Below, in pieces: positions 18,806-27,545 of a stretch of DNA of 64,000 nucleotides. The DNA is taken from NCBI GenBank assembly GCA_026707585.1, contig JAPOWQ010000049.1:89845-153844 (forward strand), in the 5' to 3' direction. The stretch's first letter is position 1, and each line of letters opens with the position of its first letter. The stretch comes from Chloroflexota bacterium. GTDB taxonomy: Bacteria > Chloroflexota > UBA11872. Below the pieces are notes generated by a model. That model made no database searches. It was not told the origin of the DNA and worked only from the letters and a program-made list of their open reading frames with translations. A program made the translations under genes and the position numbers.

Positions 18806-19941
18806 AGCGACGCTTCCGCTTCAGCGACCGAGGGAAACTCCGGTCGCGCGCCCTTCCGCAGCGCGTTGCATACCGCTGCCAGACGAACCGCTAGACCTGG
18901 CGCGCCGTGCTCATTCGCCACCGAGGCTCGCAGCTCTGCGACCACGGCCTGCCGTGAATCCACGCTCATACGCAGGAGCCGGCCCAACCCCGCCGCCAAT
19001 TCATCACTCGAGTTTCCTACCAGGAAGTCACACGAGTGCTCCCCGAGCACACCGCGGTAGGCCCGGTTATTGGTGATCATCGGCGTGGCACAGGCCAGCG
19101 CCTCCAGCCCTGTCTTGTCGAGTGCCGGTTGCGCGCGCCAGTTCACGAAGACATCCAGCGATCCATAGAACCCCGCCATCGCGTCACCCCGTACAGCGCC
19201 CACGAACTCAACGGCGTTACGCACGTCTAGCGTATCGGCGAGACTCTTCAGCTCGTCCGCATATGCCCGATCGGACGGATAAAACGGTTCACCCGCAATG
19301 CGTAGCCTGGCCTCCGGACAGCAGCCACGCCGCAGCTCGGCTAAGGCTCTGATGCCCGGCTCGAATCCCTTAAGCGGCGTAAGCCGTCCCGCCATTCCGA
19401 TCACCGGACCGTTTTCCGGCTTGCGCTCGTCCGGTGGTTGAAAGCGTCCCGTGTCGATCCCATGTCCCAGTACAAACGCTCGTTCGCTGGCGATCGGATA
19501 GCTGTCGAACGAAGCCGTGAGCGCAGCGTCGATCATCCGGTTGGCCCGGCGCAGCATCGGCGTAAGGCCGTGACTGGCGTACCACAATGCCAGCGGCATG
19601 TTGGCGACACGCGTCAGCGGCGCTAGCGCCACGGCGTAGGCCGGAACCATGTGAGCCAGAGCCACGTGCACGCGGCGTCGCAAAATCAGCCGTGCGCAGA
19701 TTGCCCCGAATGCCATCGCCGCCAACCCTCGCGACCGTCCCCGTTCGCGGCCTAATCCGTACACCGAGACATTCGGCGGCAGATCGAATTCGCCAACCCG
19801 TGCGGCTACCACGTGCACTGCGTCCGCCTGTCGTGCCAATTCGGCCGCCCAGGTATGCGCCACCGCAAGATTGGTGCTCGCGCGGTCGAGCTCCTGGGTC
19901 ACGAACAGCAGGCGTAGGCCGCTGTCCGATGGCCTGCTCAC
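18802..19941 (-). CDS. Glycosyltransferase family 4
   Basis: A 379-residue GT4-like enzyme with GMAGRLTPLKGFEPGIRALA and a C-terminal nucleotide-sugar site. The EX7E motif is altered: the region reads RAQPALDKTGLEALACATPM, keeping only the second Glu. The HGIDTGRFQPP segment is typical of GT4. It is linked to both neighbours by GTGA overlaps (19938-19941 upstream, 18802-18805 downstream). Activity is likely but the missing first acidic residue leaves some doubt. Confidence 0.87.
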   Translation of the reverse strand: MSRPSDSGLRLLFVTQELDRASTNLAVAHTWAAELARQADAVHVVAARVGEFDLPPNVSVYGLGRERGRSRGLAAMAFGAICARLILRRRVHVALAHMVPAYAVALAPLTRVANMPLALWYASHGLTPMLRRANRMIDAALTASFDSYPIASERAFVLGHGIDTGRFQPPDERKPENGPVIGMAGRLTPLKGFEPGIRALAELRRGCCPEARLRIAGEPFYPSDRAYADELKSLADTLDVRNAVEFVGAVRGDAMAGFYGSLDVFVNWRAQPALDKTGLEALACATPMITNNRAYRGVLGEHSCDFLVGNSSDELAAGLGRLLRMSVDSRQAVVAELRASVANEHGAPGLAVRLAAVCNALRKGARPEFPSVAEAEASL

Positions 19942-21068
19942 GTCGACCCGCTCTCGGCCAGCCGGCGATAGGCGGCGGCATACGCGCCCAGCACCGCGGA
20001 CTTTGCGAACCCGGCCGTGGCAGCCCGAGCGGCACGGCCCACCGTCCGCAGCCCGTCGGGATCGTTGAGGGCGGCCACCACTAACTCCGCGCCAGCCTCG
20101 ACACTCCAGGACAACAACCAGCCGTTTGCACCGTGATCAACCGTCTCCGGCATCACGCCAACTGGAGTGGTAAAGACCGGTGTCTCACAGGCCATGGCCT
20201 CCAGGCACACGCGCGGACCGCCTTCACTAAGCGACGGAGCAATGAGCGCGCGCATTCGCCGGTAGAGATCAGCCAGATCGGCGGGCCGTTCCAGCCAGTC
20301 AACGAACGTGACGCGACCAAGAACGCCGGAGCGCCTCAGCCGGCGGCGTAGTGAGTCGCCCTCTGGACCCTGGCCGGCAACCACAAACCGCGCTTGGCAG
20401 TCGCGCGACGCCACGGTGGCAAACACCCGAGCGACATAGCCCAGATTTTTGTTCGCCACCAGCCGCCCGACAAAGCCAAGGGTGAAGTCCCTCTCCGCGT
20501 TGCCAGGTGCAAACACACTGCGATCGATGTAGGCCGACGGCAGTACGAGAAGTCGCTTGCGGGACACGCCCCATTTCGCCAGCAAGTCGGGAACTTCCCG
20601 CCGATTGACCACGCGGATGGCAACCGCCCGGCGTGCCACGCGCGTGACATAGGCGCGGTAGACCAACTGTTCCAGCGGCTCCCACCACTGGGCCCGCTTC
20701 GGGTGACCCGGGACGTGGTGGATTTCGCTGACGTACGGCAGCCCCCAGCGGCGCGACAACCAGGCAGCCGCGCGTCCGTTCGCGAATATTCCATAGTCGT
20801 GGCTGACGATCAGACCGTGTCCGTAGCGTCGCAACAGGTCGGCGCCGCGGCGCCGCATCCAGACCGACTGCCGCAACCGCGAAACTGGCGCCGGCTCGAC
20901 CCGAACGGCCGGACATAGCTGGATGGCCTGCGCATCATCGGCGCGCGGCGCCAGCACGTCGATTCGATCGAACTCCGAAGCTAGGCCCTGCAGCGTCGTG
21001 TAGAACGGCCCGCGTCGCCCCGAAGTGATGTCGCGATCGCCGCTGAGCATCAGCAGCCTTGCGCTCAC
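19938..21068 (-). CDS. Glycosyltransferase family 4
   Basis: A 376-residue GT4 enzyme starting at GTG (MSARLLMLSGDRDITSGRRG), overlapping the upstream GT4 stop by four bases (21065-21068). It has LGFVGRLVANKNLGYVARVF, the intact EX7E motif EGGPRVCLE, and ETPVFTTPVGVMPETVDHG followed by ANGWLLS. The N-terminal half shows LIVSHDYGIFANGRAAAWLS and YVSEIHHVPGHPKRAQWWEP, resembling GT4 enzymes of polysaccharide loci. Donor unknown. Confidence 0.9.
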   Translation of the reverse strand: MSARLLMLSGDRDITSGRRGPFYTTLQGLASEFDRIDVLAPRADDAQAIQLCPAVRVEPAPVSRLRQSVWMRRRGADLLRRYGHGLIVSHDYGIFANGRAAAWLSRRWGLPYVSEIHHVPGHPKRAQWWEPLEQLVYRAYVTRVARRAVAIRVVNRREVPDLLAKWGVSRKRLLVLPSAYIDRSVFAPGNAERDFTLGFVGRLVANKNLGYVARVFATVASRDCQARFVVAGQGPEGDSLRRRLRRSGVLGRVTFVDWLERPADLADLYRRMRALIAPSLSEGGPRVCLEAMACETPVFTTPVGVMPETVDHGANGWLLSWSVEAGAELVVAALNDPDGLRTVGRAARAATAGFAKSAVLGAYAAAYRRLAESGST

Positions 21069-22228
21069 GAGCGCTCGCGCGCCGAAGCGGCCGTCACCTC
21101 GGACAGAATCTCCATCGTTTCATCCACCAGCCGATCCCAGGCAAAGTGATCCAGGCCTTCAGACCCCGCGTGCGCCAGACGCTGGGCAAGCTCGCGATTG
21201 GTCAGGAGGCGGTTCACGGCAGCCACAAAAGCGCTGTGATCGCCGAGCGGCGTCAGCAGCGCGTTGTGCTCGTGCGTCAGAATCTCTCGGTTCCCGCCGA
21301 TGTCGGTCGTAACGATTGGCGTTCCAACCACGCGCGCCTCGACCAGCGTATGCGAAAGACCTTCATACGACGTGTTCAGCACAAATACGTCGGCGGCGCG
21401 CAGGTACATGCCAACGTCCCGATGCGGCACCCGGCCCACAAAGCGGACGCGGTCGCCCAGCCCCAGTTCCTTGGCAAAGCGTTCCAAGGCCAGCTGCTCC
21501 GGCCCGTCGCCAACGATGGCCAGCACCGCGCCGTTCGCAAAGTCCGGGACCATGCGGAGCAACTCGTCAACTCGCTTCCATCTGTAGAGTCGTGACACCG
21601 TGCAGACCAGGGGCCCTTCAAAGCCAAGCTGCCGCTTCGCCTCCTCGCGCGGCAGGTCGATCTCTGGAATCTCGGTAAGCGCGTTATGGACCACGCGAAG
21701 TTTCGCGGGACTGGCACCCCAGTTACGCACGAAGGCACCCACGTATCCGCTGGGAACCACGACCACGGTAGCCAGCGCCGTATACATTCGCTGAATGAAT
21801 TGGAACGCCCGCGTGCGTGGCCCGTGACGTGTGCGCTGAAACTCCTCGATTCCCAGCGACGTCATCCCGCGACGGTGCGCCGACTCCCAGGCCCAGTCGC
21901 CCACGATCTTCAGAACTCGCGGCCGACCCGCCAGCAGCGCCGCCAGCGTAGAGGGCGCCTCGATGCCGTTGATGTAGACCACGTCCGATTGCAACGCGGC
22001 CCGCAAGGTATGCCACCAGACCAGGGCGTAGCGCAGCGGCACGGGCGTATCCCAGGAGACTCGAACAAGCGGAAACGGCGGACGCACCAGGCCTTCGGGA
22101 TCGTCCGGGCAGACCACCGCTCTTACTGCGTGGCCGCGGTCGTGCAGGGTCAGCGCCAGGTTGTAGATGTGCGTTGCCGGTCCGCCCACCGTTGGCGGAA
22201 AGATGTTCGACACAAAGGTGATGCGCAT
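21065..22228 (-). CDS. Glycosyltransferase family 4
   Basis: A 387-residue GT4 enzyme. I place the start at MRITFVSNIFPPTVGGPATH; twelve further upstream codons are open but not needed. It shows CTVSRLYRWKRVDELLRMVP, the EX7E motif EGLSHTLVE, and TTDIGGNREILTHEHNALLT. An 87-base gap separates it from the radical SAM gene upstream, one of the larger breaks in the run, so an internal promoter could lie there. Its stop is coupled to the next GT4 gene (GTGA). Confidence 0.9.
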   Translation of the reverse strand: MRITFVSNIFPPTVGGPATHIYNLALTLHDRGHAVRAVVCPDDPEGLVRPPFPLVRVSWDTPVPLRYALVWWHTLRAALQSDVVYINGIEAPSTLAALLAGRPRVLKIVGDWAWESAHRRGMTSLGIEEFQRTRHGPRTRAFQFIQRMYTALATVVVVPSGYVGAFVRNWGASPAKLRVVHNALTEIPEIDLPREEAKRQLGFEGPLVCTVSRLYRWKRVDELLRMVPDFANGAVLAIVGDGPEQLALERFAKELGLGDRVRFVGRVPHRDVGMYLRAADVFVLNTSYEGLSHTLVEARVVGTPIVTTDIGGNREILTHEHNALLTPLGDHSAFVAAVNRLLTNRELAQRLAHAGSEGLDHFAWDRLVDETMEILSEVTAASARERS

Positions 22229-22315
22229 CGCTGGGACGCTAGCACCGCGCCTGGGAGCGGACAATGCGACTGGCGGTGCTCGACGAGCGGCGGGACGTTG
22301 CGCTCCGCCTGCGGA

Positions 22316-23437
22316 TCAGCGGTCCGGCGCCTCGGTCCCGTTGGTCGCGTGTGAGCCGTTGGTTCCGGGCTGGAGCACGGGCAGCGGCTCTCCGGTCACC
22401 ACGCCGCGGGCGCCGGTAAACACGTTCCACGTCGATCCGCCCTCTTGCCAAATGGCATCGCATCCGCGGCAGAGTTTGTAGTCGTCCAGCTTGCCGCTGA
22501 CGTGCGCCTCGCGAATCGCCCGATACGCCGGATTGTTCCAGATGTCCAGCAGCGACTCGTCGGCAAGATTGCCCATAATCTGGTCCTCGCCAAAGTCCGC
22601 GCAACACGAGGGAACTTTGCCGTCCCAGTAGATCGCCATCGACTTCCAGAGCCAGTTGCAGGGGTAGTAATTCGGACCGTGCGGACGCGCGGTGTAGAAG
22701 TCGGACGAATCCATCTGTCCGGCCCAGCCGTGCGCCCAAAACGTGTCCCACTCGTCCACGGGCAGTCCCTCAAAGCGCTTTCGGAAGTGCCCGGGAATAA
22801 CCGGCGCGGCGCCCTTCGGAAGGCTTGAGTCCCAAAGCTGTATGACTTGCATCACGAAGTAGGGCTTCGGCCCCGAGCGACGCTTTCTGGCCTCCAGGAG
22901 GCGCACCACTCGGTCCAGGGTGCGGTCGAACTGCGCGCCCTTCCGCATGACCTCGTATTGTTCGGGTTCGCCAGAGTCGAAGCTGATCGTCAGCTTGCTT
23001 GGTGCGGCGTCCAGCAGCTGCTCGATCTTCTCGTCCCGCAGCAGGGTAGCGTTGGTGTTGATGTGGGCGGCGATCCCGGCGCGTTCGCACACCTCAATCA
23101 TCTCGTAGATGTCTTTATGCATGAGCGACTCGCCGCGGAAGAACAGGTTGGCTTCCCGCACCGACGGCTGCGCCTCTTCGATGATCTTGCGGAACAGGCC
23201 CATGTCCATGAACGGCTTCTGCTTCTTGAGTTCGTCGGCGAGCACGCTCTGCGGACACATGGGACAGCGCAGGTTGCAGGCGCTGGTCGGTTCGATATGG
23301 AGCTTGAGCGGCCCGTACGGCAACTCGGTCGTGCCGCGCATCCAGTGATACGCGAAACGACCAAGCGACGGTCGGAGGATCGCGCGGTGCCGCCGGTACT
23401 TGACCAGCAGGTCTTTCGCCTGGCTGATCGAATTCAC
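22316..23437 (-). CDS. Radical SAM protein with SPASM domain
   Basis: A 373-residue iron-sulfur protein. The SAM-cluster motif is CNLRCPMCP (C-x3-C-x2-C) near residue 55, preceded by LHIEPTSA. The partial TIM barrel has FFRGESLMH and AAHINTNATLLRDEKIEQLL. The C-terminal SPASM region has cysteines at YYPCNWLWKS, VPSCCADFGED and KLCRGCDAIW, which would hold auxiliary clusters. The start GTG overlaps the stop of the Trm112-like gene in a GTGA (23434-23437); an ATG 45 bases upstream would overlap further. Such proteins in polysaccharide loci are thought to modify sugars, but this substrate is unknown. Confidence 0.9.
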   Translation of the reverse strand: MNSISQAKDLLVKYRRHRAILRPSLGRFAYHWMRGTTELPYGPLKLHIEPTSACNLRCPMCPQSVLADELKKQKPFMDMGLFRKIIEEAQPSVREANLFFRGESLMHKDIYEMIEVCERAGIAAHINTNATLLRDEKIEQLLDAAPSKLTISFDSGEPEQYEVMRKGAQFDRTLDRVVRLLEARKRRSGPKPYFVMQVIQLWDSSLPKGAAPVIPGHFRKRFEGLPVDEWDTFWAHGWAGQMDSSDFYTARPHGPNYYPCNWLWKSMAIYWDGKVPSCCADFGEDQIMGNLADESLLDIWNNPAYRAIREAHVSGKLDDYKLCRGCDAIWQEGGSTWNVFTGARGVVTGEPLPVLQPGTNGSHATNGTEAPDR

Positions 23438-23664
23438 GAGCGGGCGGCTTCCTCGCGGCTCGGTGGGATCGCATCTTCCCACAGCATGTTGGGAATCCCG
23501 TCCTCGACTTTGTAGCGATAGCCGCAGACGGTACAGACGAGAAAGTCGCCCTCAATGCGCAGCACGCCGTCATCGCGCGGATGATCGTCGTTTACGCAGC
23601 GCAGGATCGCCAGAAAGTCGTCTGGAATGAGCGGCGGCGCGGACCTCGCGTCCGAATCAGCCAT
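23434..23664 (-). CDS. Trm112/UPF0434-like small protein
   Basis: A 76-residue protein of the Trm112/YcaR type. It has an N-terminal acidic stretch, AILRCVNDD, then FLVCTVCGYRYKVEDGIPNM, the family's C-x2-C plus Y-x-[IV]-x-D-G-I-P signature. Eukaryotic and archaeal Trm112 activate methyltransferases; bacterial members are small and mostly uncharacterised. Here it is translationally coupled (GTGA) to the radical SAM gene, which suggests it works with that enzyme or with the locus methyltransferase. That partnership is inference. Confidence 0.87.
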   Translation of the reverse strand: MADSDARSAPPLIPDDFLAILRCVNDDHPRDDGVLRIEGDFLVCTVCGYRYKVEDGIPNMLWEDAIPPSREEAARS

Positions 23665-23693
23665 TAGTGTCGCCTGCTCCCTTCACTTGGAAG

Positions 23694-25940
23694 CTAGAGC
23701 ATCAAATGTAGCGTGTCAAAGCCAATCAACAGCGCAGCGAACGCGCCAATTGCGACAAACCGAAGCGACCGCACTCGGCACCCTGATGGCCAGATGCGGC
23801 CGGTCAGGCCAACCCACGCCCCCAGCGCGGCGAACTGAAGCACCAGCAGGAGGCCGCCGACCCAGACAATGAGCATGGGATGGGCAAGGAAGCCCTCGAC
23901 CAGGCTGAACGACCAGAAGTCCAGCCCAAGCCCGTTTTCTGGACGCGGTGGAACTGCCTCAATGCCGAATCTGGACCAAGGGGTTCGGCTCAGGGCGTCG
24001 GCCAGCCAGTCGGTGCGGTCCGGCGCGAGCAAGTTCATGGCGTCCGCGCGCAGCAGCCAGGCATGCGCCAACAAAGGCGAGAACTGGTACGCATAGAGAA
24101 CGGCCGCGTAGTCGCCTTCGGGCTGAATGGACGACCAGGGTTGGTAGTCGGCGCCGCCGTAGATCGCGCCCTTGAGGGGAACCGCGTCGGCAACCTGCTG
24201 CTGGAACAAGTCCAGGTAGCCCGCGAAGTCCTTCGATACCCCCATGAACTGCACGCCGGCGCTGATTAGCACGACACTGGCCAGCGCCGCGCCCGGCAGC
24301 CAGCTACGCGCCCGCGCGGAGACCCATGCAAACAGCGGCGCGCCCGCGATCACCAGCAGCGGCACCACTGGCACCAGGTAGCGCGGTCCCCAGGCGTTGC
24401 CGCCGTACCAGACCTGTTTGCGGCTGTAGAGCAAGGCATAGGCAATCGGGATCGCCAGGAATACGAGCGAACGCCAGCCATGTCGTCGTACGAACCACGG
24501 CAGCGCGGGCAGCGTGACGAGAAGAATGGGGTTGTACCAGAGCACACCCTTCCCCCAACTCGTGATCAACCCTCCGAGCCCAAGCCCAAATGGCAGTTCC
24601 AGCCAGCCGCGCTGCAAGCCGCCGATGAGTTCGTGCACGTACAGGAGGCGGAAATCGAACAGCGTGGCCGCGGCCACCAGTGCCGGAAGCAGCACAACCA
24701 GAAACGGGGCCAGGAACAGCAGCACCGGCCGCGCCGATCGCCGCAAGGTCTCGTGCCAGGAGCCACCCGAATGCGCGCCCACGACCAGGCCGGCCATGAG
24801 GATCGGCACGGTGATGACGCTAACGTATTTGGTGAGCACCGCCGCGAACGCCGCCAGGCCGGCCAGCGCCGCGAAGCGCAGCCGCCCGGTTGCGCCGTAG
24901 ACGAGGGAGAGCCACACCGCCGCCAGAAGCAACGTCGTCAGCAACGGTTCGGAGAAATCGAACGTTGCGTAAGGCCAGGCCATCGTGCCAACGGCGTAGA
25001 TCAGCGCACCGACCATGGCCACGCGCTCGCCATAGTGCAGCCGCCGCAAGATCCGATAGACCAGCACGACACCGACGGCCGTAGCCAGCGCGTTGGCCGT
25101 CGCCACCCAGATGCGGCGGAAGAACTCGCGATTCTGACGCTCGGACCAGACTCGCCCGACCCCCGGCCCATCAAGCCACGCCCCGTCAGGTGTACGCAGC
25201 GCCAGACCGTCCACGTAAAAGTTCCCGGTGGGCTGCCGGTAGCTGACTCGCGCCGCGGTGAGCTCGCGCGGCGGATCGAATCGCCACGTCGCCCCGTAGT
25301 AGTACGCGCGCGCATTACCGATCTGGCGGGCAATCGGTGGGGGTTGCTCATGCTGAATCCTTGTCCGCACATCGCCCCGGTCGTAGGCCCATTCGGCAGT
25401 CTCGATGCCAACGCGTATCGGGAGAGCGGTCGTGATTCCGGCGGTGTCGGTGAGATGGAGCCGCGCGATCTCGGTCCCCTGGGTGAATCCGGCGCTCAGT
25501 CCGCTATGGGACAGCAGGGCGAGACTGTCGTAGACGCCGGGTTCGATCCTAAGTTCGATCTCGCCAGTCACCCCGGGCCCCGGCGATCCGCCCAATGGCG
25601 GGAAGTTCACGAGCAACACGTCGTGCTCACCCAGCGGGATCCGGTCTCGTTGTGGTGCCGCCTCAGCCAAGGGCTCCGCGAACGCAACGAATGGCATGAA
25701 CACCGTGGGTAGGCCCACGCCCCAGCGGGAAAAGTTTCTGTTTTGGTCCCGCAGATAGGCGTGGCCGCGATCCACCATGACGCTCTTCGCCATCTCGAAC
25801 GCAAAGGTGCCGTCGGCGCTGTAGCCACCGCCGTTTCGGGCGGCGCCCATGCTTAGCGCGTACAGCGTGAAGGCGAACAGAAACAGCAGAACGGCAGGAC
25901 GCGTCTGCGCCCAGCGCATCAGGCGCCCCGTGCGCGTCAC
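23694..25940 (-). CDS. GT39-like polytopic membrane protein with inserted beta domain
   Basis: A 748-residue membrane protein. One hydrophobic segment lies near residues 15-32, then a soluble region of about 240 residues, then ten or so further segments (for example AMVGALIYAVGTMAWPYATF and RPVLLFLAPFLVVLLPALVA). The later part resembles GT-C/ArnT/PMT-type transferases using lipid-linked sugars (ARNGGGYSADGTFAFEMAKS, WNAWGPRYLVP-like segment GGNAWGPRYLVPVVPLL). Residues about 100-252 look like a beta-sandwich (ETAEWAYDRGDVRTRIQHEQ, NFYVDGLALR) and would lie outside the membrane. It is spaced 12 bases from the upstream GT4 gene. Sugar donor unknown. Confidence 0.8.
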   Translation of the reverse strand: MTRTGRLMRWAQTRPAVLLFLFAFTLYALSMGAARNGGGYSADGTFAFEMAKSVMVDRGHAYLRDQNRNFSRWGVGLPTVFMPFVAFAEPLAEAAPQRDRIPLGEHDVLLVNFPPLGGSPGPGVTGEIELRIEPGVYDSLALLSHSGLSAGFTQGTEIARLHLTDTAGITTALPIRVGIETAEWAYDRGDVRTRIQHEQPPPIARQIGNARAYYYGATWRFDPPRELTAARVSYRQPTGNFYVDGLALRTPDGAWLDGPGVGRVWSERQNREFFRRIWVATANALATAVGVVLVYRILRRLHYGERVAMVGALIYAVGTMAWPYATFDFSEPLLTTLLLAAVWLSLVYGATGRLRFAALAGLAAFAAVLTKYVSVITVPILMAGLVVGAHSGGSWHETLRRSARPVLLFLAPFLVVLLPALVAAATLFDFRLLYVHELIGGLQRGWLELPFGLGLGGLITSWGKGVLWYNPILLVTLPALPWFVRRHGWRSLVFLAIPIAYALLYSRKQVWYGGNAWGPRYLVPVVPLLVIAGAPLFAWVSARARSWLPGAALASVVLISAGVQFMGVSKDFAGYLDLFQQQVADAVPLKGAIYGGADYQPWSSIQPEGDYAAVLYAYQFSPLLAHAWLLRADAMNLLAPDRTDWLADALSRTPWSRFGIEAVPPRPENGLGLDFWSFSLVEGFLAHPMLIVWVGGLLLVLQFAALGAWVGLTGRIWPSGCRVRSLRFVAIGAFAALLIGFDTLHLML

Positions 25941-25952
25941 GCGACGCCCCGA

Positions 25953-27545
25953 CTAGGGGTGCGGCGCGTCATCGACGAACTCGGTCACGAGCGCATTCAA
26001 CCGCTCGCGGAATGCCGACGTATTGAATCGCTCGCTCGACTCGCGGGCCTGCCGTGCCATCCCCGCACGCAGACTGAAGTCCTGCACCAGGCGGAGAGTC
26101 CGCTCGCGCAACTCGACGGTCGAGGACCAGAGAAAGCCGTCGTGGCCATCCCGAACCAACTCTGGTGGCCCGCCTTGATTCAACACCACCGGCACGGCTT
26201 CATTGGCCATGGCTTCGACCACGGATATGCCAAAGTGCTCAAACTTGATCGGATTGCGTTCGACGCGCTCACCGTATCCAGCCGCATGCCAGTAGATCTG
26301 CGCTTCACCATAAAAGCGCTGCAGGTCCGCAAATGGTGCGTCGATGGCGAATTCAACCGGGTGGCCCGCCGCACGGCGGCGCAATTCGGCCGTGTAGGCA
26401 AGGTCAATGTCTCGTCGGCTCTGATGGCCGGCCAAGCGTAGGGTCCAGCCCTGCAGACCATCGCGGCACATTCGTATGAACTGGTCGATCATCACCCCGT
26501 GCTTCTTCTCATGCGTGCCGCGAAAGAACCGGCCCACGCTCAGAATCGTTCGCGTCTTGGTCCGGGGCATTGCCCAACTGGTGTCAACCGGCGGGTAGAG
26601 CAGCGGTCCGCTGCATCCCCAATACACCTCCATCCACGCGCGGCTGTACTCCGAGATCGGACAGATCATGTCGTAGGTTTCCAGGTGGTCCAATGAATAA
26701 AACGCCGGCAGCCCCTCCAGTCGCAGCCCGAGCTCGCGAAACATCCGGCGGAAGAGCACCTCGTAGAGAAAGTGGCGTGGGTGACGCACGCGCACGTCGG
26801 TCACAGCCAGGCCGACTTCGCGGTTATCGGCCTCGGCAATTCGATCGGTGGGGTTGAAAGTTGGTGACTCCAGCGTTAATTCAACACGACCATCCCGAAC
26901 AAAGCGCCGGTCTACGTCAATCCTCCATGCCTCAAAGGCTCCCGGGCGCGGTGCAAAGCAGTGCTCGGCAATCACCGTACCGTTGGATCGACAGCGCACC
27001 GGCAGGTCCGCGTCAGGCTGAAAGTTGCCGGCCACGATTTCGATCGGGACGGGCTTAGAACCGCTCGGCACGCGCATCTTGATGCACGCGCGGTCAGTGG
27101 CATACCGAAACCAGCCGCGACCAAGTTCCTGTACGTCGTAGAAGCCATCGCTCCATTCCGGCAGTAGTAGTTCCCGCGTCAGGAAGCGACCGATGGCCTG
27201 ACGCAGTCGCGCCGGCCAGCTGCGATCGATCGGGGATGGAAAGAGCACCAGCATCAGGCTGTGCGGCGCCGCTGACGGCTGATTGGTCATGAACGAGGCG
27301 TTGACGAACAGGTCGTACTCACGCGTGACTTCGGCAAAACGGTTCGGGGGCAAGGCCGGAATGACACGGATAGCGATTCCATCGAGGTCAATGTGAAGCG
27401 CCTCGGCAAGCTCGTCGCGCCCAATTGGACGGTGGGTGATGAGCTCGGTATCGAATCGCTCGGCCAGAACGCGGGCAGCCATCACGGCGTGCCGCTCGCC
27501 GCCGCCCTTCTGATGCAGCCAGCGGTTGTAGACCGCCGCTTTCAC
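25953..27545 (-). CDS. GT4 glycosyltransferase interrupted by a beta-sandwich module
   Basis: A 530-residue enzyme, longer than the usual 370-400 of GT4. Residues 1-130 and 255-530 form the GT-B halves (NRWLHQKGGGERHAVMAARV; ILSVGRFFRGTHEKKHGVMI; FEHFGISVVEAMANEAVPVV). Residues about 134-254 form an extra module (GFYDVQELGRGWFRYATDRA ... DNREVGLAVTDVRVR) matching the C-terminal module of the adjacent ABC ATPase. The module may recognise part of the growing glycan. The start is a GTG overlapping the upstream GT2 stop (GTGA at 27542-27545). EX7E reads EHFGISVVE. Confidence 0.87.
   Translation of the reverse strand: MKAAVYNRWLHQKGGGERHAVMAARVLAERFDTELITHRPIGRDELAEALHIDLDGIAIRVIPALPPNRFAEVTREYDLFVNASFMTNQPSAAPHSLMLVLFPSPIDRSWPARLRQAIGRFLTRELLLPEWSDGFYDVQELGRGWFRYATDRACIKMRVPSGSKPVPIEIVAGNFQPDADLPVRCRSNGTVIAEHCFAPRPGAFEAWRIDVDRRFVRDGRVELTLESPTFNPTDRIAEADNREVGLAVTDVRVRHPRHFLYEVLFRRMFRELGLRLEGLPAFYSLDHLETYDMICPISEYSRAWMEVYWGCSGPLLYPPVDTSWAMPRTKTRTILSVGRFFRGTHEKKHGVMIDQFIRMCRDGLQGWTLRLAGHQSRRDIDLAYTAELRRRAAGHPVEFAIDAPFADLQRFYGEAQIYWHAAGYGERVERNPIKFEHFGISVVEAMANEAVPVVLNQGGPPELVRDGHDGFLWSSTVELRERTLRLVQDFSLRAGMARQARESSERFNTSAFRERLNALVTEFVDDAPHP

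Noticed and set aside
24480-25712. Long open frame on the + strand (410 codons)
   Set aside because: It lies opposite the GT39-like membrane protein, shows Arg/Gln/His-rich composition and no family pattern; it is a shadow of that high-GC gene.
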